A stretch of DNA of 42,608 nucleotides, from the NCBI GenBank assembly GCA_002404465.1, contig DHJT01000082.1:2374-44981 (forward strand). Direction: 5' to 3'. The notes beneath the pieces were generated by a model, which was not told where the DNA came from, searched no databases, and saw nothing but the letters and a program-made list of their open reading frames with translations. Below are positions 33,800 to 41,735 of the stretch, piece by piece (position 1 is the first letter of the stretch; the number at the start of each line of letters is the position of its first letter). Source of the DNA: Sutterella sp. UBA4713. GTDB taxonomy: Bacteria; Pseudomonadota; Gammaproteobacteria; Burkholderiales; Burkholderiaceae_F. Made by a program: the position numbers and the translations under genes.

Positions 33800-34255
33800 T
33801 TAAAACACGTGTTCGAACCGCAAAATAATTTCCGCGAGAATCGTCGCACAGATAAAACTACCGGCCGAGACGCAAAGTGCTACGGGAATAATCTTCCAAG
33901 AAAGCGACTTAAATGCTTCCATATCCTTACCGACGCACAAGCCGGCATAAGCCAAAATCGGTGTTGTCGTTGCCAAAAGATTAAGGTGCTTGACTTGGGA
34001 AACAATCCATTCGCTACCGGGGAATCCCGGGATGGAAACAATCACCGCCACAAGAGAAACCCAAAAAACTGTCGGAAGCTTAGAAAACCCGGGTAAATTT
34101 GCAACCACACAGCCTACGAACGTGATAACCAACAGGACCAAAGCCCCCAAAGAACCCGAGGCAATTTCACCTTTAAATCCGATGCAGTTGGCGATCACCG
34201 AGAAAATCGCCGTGACGGTAAGAATAAAACCAATATCCTTAAGTTTTGTAATCAT
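33800..34255 (-). CDS. small integral membrane protein, partner of the DUF3100 protein
   Basis: A 151-residue protein with about five hydrophobic segments (GFILTVTAIFSVIANCIGF, LGALVLLVITFVGCVVANL, LPTVFWVSLVAVIVSIPGF, ATTTPILAYAGLCVGKDM and a C-terminal pair). The start has AGGGAGA upstream. It lies 11 bp after the DUF3100-type gene on the same strand. Longer DUF3100 proteins known from other phyla appear, from memory, to be about the summed length of these two proteins, so the pair may be one transporter encoded in two parts. Alternatively it is an independent accessory subunit. I see no enzymatic motifs. Confidence 0.8.
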   Translation of the reverse strand: MITKLKDIGFILTVTAIFSVIANCIGFKGEIASGSLGALVLLVITFVGCVVANLPGFSKLPTVFWVSLVAVIVSIPGFPGSEWIVSQVKHLNLLATTTPILAYAGLCVGKDMEAFKSLSWKIIPVALCVSAGSFICATILAEIILRFEHVF

Positions 34256-34266
34256 GTTTTTTCTCC

Positions 34267-35049
34267 CTACTTCGCAGCCGGCTCACGACGATCACCGGTA
34301 ATCTTTTCATAGACCCAAACCATGACGGGTAGGGAAATGAACAGCGCAAAATAAATTCCGAGAATCGTAGTCATCAAATTCGCGGCACCGGCGTAGGCCT
34401 GAATAATTTCTGCCTGATCGGGGTACACCGCCACAATGGACGCAATGCCGGCAGCCATCATTGAGGCCGATCCGATACCTGCCCCCATCGCCAATGCATG
34501 CGGGTGGAACCATCCGAGCTGAGCGATTACACCGACGAGAACGGAAATCCACGCAGCGCCGAAAACCGTTCCGCAGATGTACATGCCCATCACACCGCGG
34601 CCCTCCGGAGAGTCAATACCGTACTTCTCGGCAATAATGGCTATGTTCGGTTCGCGATCAATCGAGTAGCAGGCGCCGATGGATTCTCGCCCCATCTTCA
34701 ACAAGAGCGCCATAGGCAGACCTAGAATCATCGTGCCGAAGAAATGGCCGAACTCTTGCATAATCAAGGCCAGCCCGGAATTAAACAATTTCGCAAGATT
34801 CGGTCCGATTCCCAAGCCAAGGTACGCAACCAGGAAAAGCATCGCAATCGGCATGAAATGTGCCGCACGTTCCTGCTCTGCCATCGAGAGAATCTTTAAG
34901 CGAGGAATAGAAAGAATTGCGCCGAACACCATGGCATACAAAAGCGGCAGCAGAACAACAATACCGAATTTTTGAATTCCGATGGCATCGGCAGCCATTA
35001 CAACAAGAAGCGCCAAAAGATGGAGCTTGAAACGACCGAGTGCTTGCAT
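34267..35049 (-). CDS. DUF3100-type integral membrane protein (putative transporter)
   Basis: 260 residues from the ATG at 35049; upstream frame sequence lacks membrane character. Eight or so hydrophobic helices are visible, including LHLLALLVVMAADAIGI, FGIVVLLPLLYAMVFGAIL and MPIAMLFLVAYLGLGIGPNL, then a motif-rich centre (GMYICGTVFGAAWISVLVG, ALAMGAGIGSASMMAAGIASI). The 'MGAGIGSASM' stretch suggests a substrate path. DUF3100 proteins are uncharacterised; here the gene is the first of three with a small membrane partner and an M20 amidohydrolase, so it may import an N-acylated or amidated compound. The family call is tentative. Confidence 0.7.
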   Translation of the reverse strand: MQALGRFKLHLLALLVVMAADAIGIQKFGIVVLLPLLYAMVFGAILSIPRLKILSMAEQERAAHFMPIAMLFLVAYLGLGIGPNLAKLFNSGLALIMQEFGHFFGTMILGLPMALLLKMGRESIGACYSIDREPNIAIIAEKYGIDSPEGRGVMGMYICGTVFGAAWISVLVGVIAQLGWFHPHALAMGAGIGSASMMAAGIASIVAVYPDQAEIIQAYAGAANLMTTILGIYFALFISLPVMVWVYEKITGDRREPAAK

Positions 35050-35111
35050 GATGGAATTTCCGTAAAAAAATAAAATTTGACAAAAACAACGGCTGACCCC
35101 GTTGACGACAC

Positions 35112-35163
35112 AACAGATCGCCATCTGTTTTTCATCATATAAGGGTTTTTATTTGAGTTGCAA
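35112..35163 (-). promoter_or_regulatory. candidate promoter and palindromic operator of the DUF3100-M20 operon
   Basis: On the minus strand TTGCAA (35158-35163) and TATATG (35136-35141) are spaced by 16 bp. Immediately downstream AACAGAT-CGCC-ATCTGTT (35112-35129) is a perfect 7-bp inverted repeat around the expected transcription start, a usual place for a repressor operator. Confidence 0.35.
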
Positions 35164-35260
35164 CAGTTTGTTACAGAAATCTTTCCCCTGTCGAAAAAGC
35201 TCTTTTTTCTGTTTCCTCGATACAACGCACGCCGAACTCCGAGGACAGGTCGCCTTTCGC

Positions 35261-35266
35261 TACAAT
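35261..35266 (+). promoter_or_regulatory. -10 element of the kdsD operon promoter
   Basis: TACAAT 28 bp before the kdsD ATG, giving a leader of ~20 nt with GGAG. No good -35 hexamer was seen at 16-18 bp. Confidence 0.35.
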
Positions 35267-35293
35267 GAGAGCACTGATTAACGGAGTTTTCCT

Positions 35294-36280
35294 ATGTCTG
35301 TCCATGATGATTTGTCCGGCGCCGTTGAGCTCGGTCGTGAAGTGCTTGTGCACGAAGCGCAATGTGTTCAACATCTTGCCGACACGCTCGATAGCGGTCC
35401 TTTTGCACAAGCCGTTCAACTGATCCTAACAAGTCCCGGTCGAGTTATTGTCAGTGGGGTTGGAAAATCGGCACACGTCGGGCGCAAAATCGCCGCGACT
35501 TTAGCTTCAACCGGCACGCCCGCTTTCTTCGTGCATGCCGCCGAGGCCGCGCACGGCGATTTAGGAATGATTACCGCTGAGGATGTTGTCGTGGCCGTCT
35601 CCTATTCGGGAACAACCAATGAACTGTTAACCATCATTCCGGTTTTAAAACGCGAAGGTATTCGACTGATTTCCATCACCGGCAATCCACAAAGCGCTCT
35701 GGCAAAAGCCTCCGACGTTGCCTTAGATATCGGAGTGCGCTCGGAGGCCTGTCCGCTTAACTTGGCCCCGACCTCGTCGACAACAGCCACATTGGCCTTA
35801 GGCGATGCTCTTGCCGTAGCGCTGATGCACGAAAAGGGATTTACTAAAGAAGATTTTGCACGCTCACACCCGGGAGGTGCCCTAGGAAGACGTCTTTTGA
35901 CACACGTCCGCGACATCATGCGATCCGGAAACGATGTCCCTTCCGTTCAAGAAGGCACAAGCGTGCTCGATGCCGTTCGGGAAATCACAAAAAAACACAT
36001 CGGCATGACCGCCGTTGTTAACAATGAGGGTCGCGTCACGGGCATCTTTACCGAAGGAGACCTAAGACGTCTGATTGAAAAACGCGGAGATATCCGAGCC
36101 ATTCGGATTGACGATGTGATGACACGGACTCCGACAACAATCGGGCCGGATGAAATGGCGGCAACAGCCGCCAAGATCCTGGAAAAAACCCTGAAAAATC
36201 AGCTCCTTGTCGTCGACAATACGGGGCACCTAATCGGGGCCTTGCACATGCACGACTTAATGAGCGCCAAGGTGATTTGA
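35294..36280 (+). CDS. kdsD: D-arabinose 5-phosphate isomerase
   Basis: A 328-residue cytoplasmic isomerase converting ribulose 5-phosphate to arabinose 5-phosphate, the first step of Kdo synthesis. The SIS domain has VSGVGKSAHVGRKIAATLASTGTPAFFVHAAEAAHGDLGM-type active-site sequence (Lys58 region) and SYSGTTNE. Two CBS domains follow (~residues 206-265 and 270-328; MRSGNDVPSV, VTGIFTEGDLRRLI). Length equals the E. coli enzyme. GGAG 8 nt upstream marks the start. It begins the large kdsD-rapZ operon; the stop overlaps the kdsC start. Confidence 0.97.
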   Translation: MSVHDDLSGAVELGREVLVHEAQCVQHLADTLDSGPFAQAVQLILTSPGRVIVSGVGKSAHVGRKIAATLASTGTPAFFVHAAEAAHGDLGMITAEDVVVAVSYSGTTNELLTIIPVLKREGIRLISITGNPQSALAKASDVALDIGVRSEACPLNLAPTSSTTATLALGDALAVALMHEKGFTKEDFARSHPGGALGRRLLTHVRDIMRSGNDVPSVQEGTSVLDAVREITKKHIGMTAVVNNEGRVTGIFTEGDLRRLIEKRGDIRAIRIDDVMTRTPTTIGPDEMAATAAKILEKTLKNQLLVVDNTGHLIGALHMHDLMSAKVI

Positions 36281-36822
36281 TGGATAGTGCACTGCAGAGC
36301 AAAGCCGTACGTATCCGTCTCGTGGTCTTAGATGTCGACGGCGTTCTGACGGACGGTTCGATTTGGACGGGCGCCGACGGCGAAGCCGTCAAACGCTTTT
36401 CCACTCGAGACGGCTTGGGCATCAAATTATTGCAAAGTGCCGGGATTCCCGTTGCGCTTTTGACGGGGCGGCTGTCGATGCAAACAGCTTCTCGCGCTAC
36501 CGAACTCGGCATTCAAACCGTTTTGCAGGGAAAAACGTTCAAAGGAACTGCTTTTAGACAGTTAGCCGAGCAATATGGGCTTCGTGTTGATCAAGTAGCC
36601 TACATGGGCGATGATGTCCCGGACATTGCGCCGCTTAAGATTGCAGGCCTTGCTGCCTGCCCGGCCGATGCCGCAAACGAGATTTTGCCGCTTGCTCACT
36701 TTATCAGTCCGGCCGCAGGGGGGAACGGCGCCGTTCGAAGTCTTGCCGAGCTGATTTTACGCGCACAAAACCGTTGGGATGATTTGGTCAACCGTTACTA
36801 TGTGCAAGGAGAGTCGCGTTAA
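36280..36822 (+). CDS. kdsC: 3-deoxy-D-manno-octulosonate 8-phosphate phosphatase
   Basis: 180 residues from the ATG at 36280, which shares its A with the kdsD stop (TGATG). This tetrameric HAD phosphatase frees Kdo from Kdo-8-phosphate. Motif I is VLDVDGVLTDG (Asp18, Asp20), followed by TRDGLGIKLLQSAGIPVALLTGRLS and the late MGDDVPDIAPLKIAGLAACPADA with the metal-binding aspartates. The small C-cap-less architecture and length are typical. It ends one base into lptC. Confidence 0.96.
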   Translation: MDSALQSKAVRIRLVVLDVDGVLTDGSIWTGADGEAVKRFSTRDGLGIKLLQSAGIPVALLTGRLSMQTASRATELGIQTVLQGKTFKGTAFRQLAEQYGLRVDQVAYMGDDVPDIAPLKIAGLAACPADAANEILPLAHFISPAAGGNGAVRSLAELILRAQNRWDDLVNRYYVQGESR

Positions 36823-37403
36823 TGCATTTACGTGACCGATTAATTTCTCTTTTCGGATTGGCTTTGCTTGCCCTACTTGTCGGCGCCTCGGCCTACTATG
36901 CAATCAAATCCAATTTTTCCGCCGACTCGGCTCCGCCCAATAAGGACTCTCCGGACTTTGTCGCCCGCGGTTGCATTGTTACGACCTTTAACAATGACGG
37001 CACAGGAAAGCAACGCTTGTATTCAGAGTATGCCGAACACTTTTCAGACGGTCATAGCGTAAGCATTCGTCCCAAACTTGTGACGCTATCGCCTGATAAA
37101 CCGCAACTGAAAATATCGGCCAACACAGCCAGCACCATGGACGACGGGCAAACCGTTTTTTTTACGGGGAATATTATTTTGACACGTAGCGGTGACAAGA
37201 CCAATGCCCCTTTGCGTCTAACTACGACACGAGCTGTCGTCAACACAGACACGCAGGTTGTCACAGGCGAGACTCCCGTGCGCATTGAACGCGGCAGTGA
37301 CGTTATGACCGGGATCGGATTTTTATACGACAACGTGGACAGAACGGCCGAACTGTATTCGGACGTCCATACGTTTATCATCCCGAAAAAGAAGCTTCAA
37401 TAA
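36822..37403 (+). CDS. lptC: LPS export protein LptC
   Basis: A 193-residue single-pass inner-membrane protein. An N-terminal anchor (~residues 7-28, LISLFGLALLALLVGASAYYA) is followed by a periplasmic beta-jellyroll with repeated short strands (e.g. DFVARGCIVTTFNNDGTGKQRLYS-type opening, VFFTGNIIL, ETPVRI). LptC receives LPS from the LptB2FG complex and hands it to LptA. The start overlaps the kdsC stop by one base. The match rests on architecture and position between kdsC and lptA more than on single motifs. Confidence 0.9.
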   Translation: MHLRDRLISLFGLALLALLVGASAYYAIKSNFSADSAPPNKDSPDFVARGCIVTTFNNDGTGKQRLYSEYAEHFSDGHSVSIRPKLVTLSPDKPQLKISANTASTMDDGQTVFFTGNIILTRSGDKTNAPLRLTTTRAVVNTDTQVVTGETPVRIERGSDVMTGIGFLYDNVDRTAELYSDVHTFIIPKKKLQ

Positions 37404-37421
37404 CTTTCGCTCCCTATAGCC

Positions 37422-38024
37422 ATGAAACACACTTGGATTTTTGCCTTGGTCTCTCTAACGGGGTCTGCCTGTGCATTTGCTCTGACTGGCGATCGCGACA
37501 AGCCTATCGAGATTGTCGCTGACACCTTCAGTGCCGATGAAGTCAGGCAAAAGGCTTCGTACATGGGCAACGTTGAAGTCCATCAGGGAACTTTAGAAAT
37601 TAAAGGCGACAAGCTTACATTGATGATTGACGCCAAAGGCTATCGAACCTTGACAATGACGGGACACCCCGTTCGCATGAAAGAAAAGCGCGATCCGAAA
37701 ACTCCGGGAGTGGAGGAATGGGTTCATGCCAGAGCTCTGACAGCCGTCTATCAAGAAAAGCTTGATCGCATTGTCTTGCAAGACAATGCCAAAATTACCC
37801 GAACAGAAAACGGTCTGACTCTCGATTCAACAGAAGGCTCGGTTATCACCTACGACTTACTGCATGCCACAAGTCGCGTTGTAGGCGCTCACAATGCCGG
37901 GAGGAAAACACGGATCTCCGCCATCTTAAGTCCTCGGCCTAAAGACAAATTAACGAACCCGGCTCCGCAAGCCGCAGATAGTCCTGTCCTGCGCGGAGAA
38001 ACCAGACTGCGCACCCCCCGATAA
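37422..38024 (+). CDS. lptA: periplasmic LPS bridge protein LptA
   Basis: 200 residues with a signal peptide (residues 1-20, ending ACAFA) and the OstA/LptA beta-jellyroll: DKPIEIVADTFSADEVRQKASYMGNVEVHQGTLEIKGDKL-type opening, repeated at 8-10 residue intervals (e.g. LDRIVLQDNAKITRTENGL). It forms the periplasmic bridge carrying LPS from LptC to the outer-membrane LptD/E. The C-terminal ~35 residues (after KTRISAIL) are Pro/Lys/Arg-rich and probably disordered. It lies 18 bp after lptC and 12-21 bp before lptB. Confidence 0.94.
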   Translation: MKHTWIFALVSLTGSACAFALTGDRDKPIEIVADTFSADEVRQKASYMGNVEVHQGTLEIKGDKLTLMIDAKGYRTLTMTGHPVRMKEKRDPKTPGVEEWVHARALTAVYQEKLDRIVLQDNAKITRTENGLTLDSTEGSVITYDLLHATSRVVGAHNAGRKTRISAILSPRPKDKLTNPAPQAADSPVLRGETRLRTPR

Positions 38025-38045
38025 CAGCAACTCAGAGTGTCTCCT

Positions 38046-38819
38046 ATGCACGAAACATCTTTAAGCACCCAGAGTCCCAAACATACGCTTCGCGCCGAAA
38101 TGCTCGTCAAGCGCTTCGGCTCGCGTACCGTTGTCAACGGCGTTTCCTTTGACGTTAATACCAACGAGATCGTCGGGCTTATGGGGCCGAACGGTGCCGG
38201 AAAGACAACAAGTTTTTACATGGTCGTCGGATTAATTGCTCCTAATGCAGGGAAAATCTTTATCGACGACACGGAAATCACACATCTGCCGATTTTTAAA
38301 CGAGCCCATTTAGGAATTACATATCTGCCGCAGGAAGCCAGTGTTTTTCGCCGTTTGTCCGTCGAAGATAACATTCGAGCCATCCTCGAACTCAAAGAAG
38401 ATAAGAACGGTCGAAAACTAACGTCCGAACAAATTGAGTCACGCCTAACGCAACTTTTAAAAGATTTGCAGATTGAGCATTTGCGCACCAATATGGCGCT
38501 CTCACTTTCTGGCGGCGAGCGCCGTCGTACGGAAATCGCTCGAGCCCTTGCTGCCGACCCGCAATTTATTCTTCTCGACGAACCATTTGCCGGTGTCGAT
38601 CCGATTGCTGTAAATGAAATCAAACGCATTACGCGCTACTTAAAATCGCGCGGCATCGGCGTTTTGATCACAGACCATAACGTACGGGAAACACTCGGAA
38701 TCTGCGACAGAGCCTTTATCATTAATAACGGCGAGGTTCTCGCCCACGGATCCCCCGAACAGATTGTCGGCAACCCGACCGTACGAGAAATCTACCTTGG
38801 GGAAGATTTCCGAATGTAG
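38046..38819 (+). CDS. lptB: LPS export ABC ATPase LptB
   Basis: 257 residues from the ATG at 38046 (a GTG at 38037 in the same frame cannot be excluded; neither has a clear ribosome-binding site). It powers LPS extraction with LptF/LptG. Walker A GPNGAGKTTSFYMVVG, the Q-loop in YLPQEASVF, the family signature LSGGERRRTEIARALA, Walker B FILLDEPFAGVDP and the H-loop ITDHNVRE are present. An N-terminal extension (~18 residues) precedes the usual start. It lies before rpoN with a 5-bp gap, the standard order. Confidence 0.96.
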   Translation: MHETSLSTQSPKHTLRAEMLVKRFGSRTVVNGVSFDVNTNEIVGLMGPNGAGKTTSFYMVVGLIAPNAGKIFIDDTEITHLPIFKRAHLGITYLPQEASVFRRLSVEDNIRAILELKEDKNGRKLTSEQIESRLTQLLKDLQIEHLRTNMALSLSGGERRRTEIARALAADPQFILLDEPFAGVDPIAVNEIKRITRYLKSRGIGVLITDHNVRETLGICDRAFIINNGEVLAHGSPEQIVGNPTVREIYLGEDFRM

Positions 38820-38824
38820 TCACT

Positions 38825-40237
38825 ATGGCGGTATCGTCTTTACATATTGACGTTGCCGGGCAACACAAGCAAATTCCTAAGCTTTTGCTCCTGGAAACAG
38901 CCAAGTTGTTGACTTTGAATCGAGAAGAGTTAGCCGCAGAAATTCAGCGAGAACTTGACGAAAATCCGTTTTTGCTTTGTCACGAAGGAGAGAGCCAGCA
39001 AGAGCCTGTTGTGGTACAAACCCCGTTTGACGAACCGGTCGGCGTATCTGCCGACTTCCCGGGAACAACCTCGCTCATAACCTGGAAAAACACACCTTCG
39101 GAAGACTCCCGCGTTGATCCGACGGATTTTTTAAGTTATCAAACAACGCTTCTGGAACATCTTACGCAGCAAATTTACTTGGCAGATGTTCCCGAGGAAC
39201 AAAAAGAACTTGTGCTATGGCTTGCCGGGAACTTAACCGAAGACGGGCTCCTTGAGGACTCGCTGCATTCCATCGGAAGCGTTTGTCCGATTCACGCTTC
39301 CGATCAGGCTTGGCAAGAGGCCTTGCAAACGCTACAAAGCCTCGATCCCACAGGCGTCGGAGCCTCCTCCCCGCTTGAGGTGCTTTTCTTACAACTAAAG
39401 GCGGCACCGAACGATGCCCTAACGCCCGCAAGATCTCTAGCCGAGTCCATTCTCAGGGAATGCCCCGATTTGTTGCTTAAAAACGACAAAACAGCAATTG
39501 CCCGACGCCTTCATCAAAATCCCGGGGATGTCGCTGCTGCGCTCAACATTCTTCAGTCTTTAGACCCGCACCCATGCGCGCGCTTTTGCGCTTTAACGAA
39601 TAGTGCCGTTATCCCTGACTTTTCCGTTGAAAAAAAAGAAGGTTCTCTAACGCTTATTTTTCAGGATGATGCTGCCGAACGCATTTATTTTGACTCCTGC
39701 ACTTATTCCCTTTTGCTCAAAGATCCGAAAGAGACCCGGGAACGGCAAACCATGGAACAGTATGCCCAACAAGCACGTCTTTTTATCAGCGCATTAGTGC
39801 GTCGCAAGGGAACTCTCCTTTTTATCGGTCGCGCTCTATTTCAAATTCAACACCGTTTTTTTTCCGAAGGACCGCAAGCACTTCTGCCGTTAAAAATGCA
39901 AGACGTAGCCGATCGTCTGGGTGTTTCCAAGTCCACTATCAGTCGAGCCGTAGCCGGGAAATTTATCCAAACCCCATTCGGCTTTTACCCGTTAAACTAC
40001 CTTTTTTCCGGCGTAGCAGGCTCAGTAGGCTCGGCGCTAGCGCTCTCTGCCGCCGGGGTTCGTGCCCGCATACGCCAACTCATTGCTCAGGAGGATCCTG
40101 CCCACCCGATCAGCGATGCTCAATTGACGCAAATGCTTGCCGAACAAGGGATCCGGATTGCTCGACGCACTGTAGCCAAATACCGCGAAATGGATAAGAT
40201 TCCACCGAAAAACGAGCGTCTGCGCCTTTGTCCTTAA
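38825..40237 (+). CDS. rpoN: RNA polymerase sigma-54 factor
   Basis: 470 residues. The C-terminal parts are clear: core-binding region with SLDPTGVGA and LQSLDPHP(C)AR, the HTH region (DVADRLGVSKSTISRAVAGKFIQTPFGFYPL, ~residues 360-390) and the RpoN box ARRTVAKYRE (~446-455), which reads the -24 element. Region I is unusual: instead of the glutamine-rich LSQQLxMTPQLQQAIRLLQ it reads GQHKQIPKLLLLETAKLL, although the following LNREELAAEIQRELDENPFL keeps the expected pattern. It starts 5 bp after lptB. ptsN follows after 73 bp with no hpf gene between. Confidence 0.93.
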   Translation: MAVSSLHIDVAGQHKQIPKLLLLETAKLLTLNREELAAEIQRELDENPFLLCHEGESQQEPVVVQTPFDEPVGVSADFPGTTSLITWKNTPSEDSRVDPTDFLSYQTTLLEHLTQQIYLADVPEEQKELVLWLAGNLTEDGLLEDSLHSIGSVCPIHASDQAWQEALQTLQSLDPTGVGASSPLEVLFLQLKAAPNDALTPARSLAESILRECPDLLLKNDKTAIARRLHQNPGDVAAALNILQSLDPHPCARFCALTNSAVIPDFSVEKKEGSLTLIFQDDAAERIYFDSCTYSLLLKDPKETRERQTMEQYAQQARLFISALVRRKGTLLFIGRALFQIQHRFFSEGPQALLPLKMQDVADRLGVSKSTISRAVAGKFIQTPFGFYPLNYLFSGVAGSVGSALALSAAGVRARIRQLIAQEDPAHPISDAQLTQMLAEQGIRIARRTVAKYREMDKIPPKNERLRLCP

Positions 40238-40310
40238 AAAGTCGACTCAAAAACGCATTTAACCCGACGACGTATATACTGTTTCGGGATACATTTTCAA
40301 TGACTAACCG

Positions 40311-40793
40311 ATGAACCACATTGCTCCGCTATTAAATCCGAACGAAAACATCTTGCTTGATCTGGATGTCTCAAGCCGAAAGCGTCTTTTCGAAGAAGTT
40401 TCCCAAGTACTGGCTGTTTCCGCCGGAGTCCCACCTCAAAGTGTTTTTGATGCACTGATTGCACGCGAAAAACTCGGACCGACGGGTTTAGGATGCCGGG
40501 CCGGCATCCCCCATGCGCGCATTAACGGGATTGTTGATCCCGGACTATGTCTTGTCCGAACAAAGCAGCCGATCGATTACGAGGGTCCCGGGCAAACAAC
40601 GGCGCAGTTATTTTTTGCCGTAGCCATTCCGGAAAACAATCCGGAAGCCTATCTGGACATTCTCTCGGACGTAGCCGGTTTTTTGCGGGACAAAAACGAC
40701 CGTATTGCTCTTATGACGGCAAACTCCGCAAAGCAAGCTCTGGAGATTATTTCAGCCTGGGAGCCGGCGGACAATTCGGCAAGAAAGGAATAG
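40311..40793 (+). CDS. ptsN: nitrogen-PTS EIIA protein
   Basis: A 160-residue cytoplasmic regulator of the PTS-Ntr system. The phosphorylated histidine lies in GCRAGIPHARI (~residues 62-72), with AREKLGPTGLG before it and the EAYLDILSDVAGFLRDKN segment after, as in EIIA-Ntr. The ATG has no Shine-Dalgarno sequence; a four-codon frame (ATG ACT AAC CGA TGA, 40300-40314) ends across it and may couple translation. It follows rpoN directly and precedes rapZ by 4 bp; hpf and hprK, usual neighbours in Betaproteobacteria, are missing here. Confidence 0.93.
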   Translation: MNHIAPLLNPNENILLDLDVSSRKRLFEEVSQVLAVSAGVPPQSVFDALIAREKLGPTGLGCRAGIPHARINGIVDPGLCLVRTKQPIDYEGPGQTTAQLFFAVAIPENNPEAYLDILSDVAGFLRDKNDRIALMTANSAKQALEIISAWEPADNSARKE

Positions 40794-40797
40794 CTGT

Positions 40798-41682
40798 ATG
40801 GAAAACGACACGTCCGCGCTACGCGTTATCATCGTCACGGGATTGTCCGGATCGGGAAAATCCGTGGCCATACGGCAATTGGAAGACAGCGGCTACTACT
40901 GTCTGGATAACCTGCCGCTCGATTTCTTGCTTGCCGTTCTTGAAAACTTATACAACCGCGGCATCGATCGAATTGCCGTTGCCGTCGACGCCCGAGGACT
41001 GACAAGTCCGGACCAATTCACAAATTGTCTTTCCGCGTTGCGCAACCGAAAAATCGACGCGCGAGTTTTGTTCCTGACGGCCTCCGATTCTGAACTTGTT
41101 AAGCGTTTTTCCGAAACGCGTCGTCGCCATCCGCTCTCGGTTCGTCCCGGGAGTCAAAGCGGACAAACGCTTTCAGAAGCCATTCGCATGGAGCGAGACC
41201 TGCTCTCTCCGATTGCCGAATTTGCTCACATCATCGATACAACGCAAGTTCTGCCGAACACACTGAGGCATTGGGTCACGGAATTTGCCGGCATTCCGGC
41301 CTCCTCGATGACTCTTGATTTTGAAAGTTTTGCCTTTAAAAAGGGAATTCCCGTCGCTGCCGATTTGGTTTTTGACGTCCGCAATCTCCCGAACCCGTTT
41401 TACGACGAGTCTTTGCGTTCGCTCACTGGCTTGGACAAACCGGTCATTGATTTTCTCGACGCCGAACCACAAGTGCAAGAAATGCTCTCGGACATCACGG
41501 CCTTTATCAATAAGTGGCTTCCCTCTTACGAAAGCCAAAATCGGCATTACCTAACGGTAGCTATCGGCTGTACGGGAGGGCAGCACAGAAGTGTCTACAT
41601 CGCCGAGCACCTCGCTCAGGCATTTAAAACAAAGGCACTTACGGTCGTGCGTCATCGGCAACTCTGTCACAACGATCCCTGA
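40798..41682 (+). CDS. rapZ: RNase adapter protein RapZ
   Basis: A 294-residue nucleotide-binding protein. Walker A GLSGSGKS is at ~residues 15-22, with the early family pattern DSGYYCLDNLP. The C-terminal domain carries FDVRNLPNPFYDESLRSLTGLDKPVIDFL and VAIGCTGGQHRSVYIAEHLA. In E. coli RapZ guides RNase E to the small RNA GlmZ and senses glucosamine-6-phosphate; a role in envelope precursor control would fit the operon, but GlmY/GlmZ are not known here. AAGGA precedes the ATG. It ends the kdsD-rapZ operon. Confidence 0.96.
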   Translation: MENDTSALRVIIVTGLSGSGKSVAIRQLEDSGYYCLDNLPLDFLLAVLENLYNRGIDRIAVAVDARGLTSPDQFTNCLSALRNRKIDARVLFLTASDSELVKRFSETRRRHPLSVRPGSQSGQTLSEAIRMERDLLSPIAEFAHIIDTTQVLPNTLRHWVTEFAGIPASSMTLDFESFAFKKGIPVAADLVFDVRNLPNPFYDESLRSLTGLDKPVIDFLDAEPQVQEMLSDITAFINKWLPSYESQNRHYLTVAIGCTGGQHRSVYIAEHLAQAFKTKALTVVRHRQLCHNDP

Positions 41683-41688
41683 TCGGGC

Positions 41689-41712
41689 ACGGCGCCTTGA
41701 AATTGACGCCGT
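41689..41712. other. weak hairpin between rapZ and the TrpB2 gene
   Basis: ACGGCG (41689-41694) and CGCCGT (41707-41712) pair over a 12-nt loop in the 53-bp convergent gap. No T tract, so a terminator role is uncertain. Confidence 0.3.
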
Positions 41713-41735
41713 ACACCGCGGTACCCGTTATTCCC

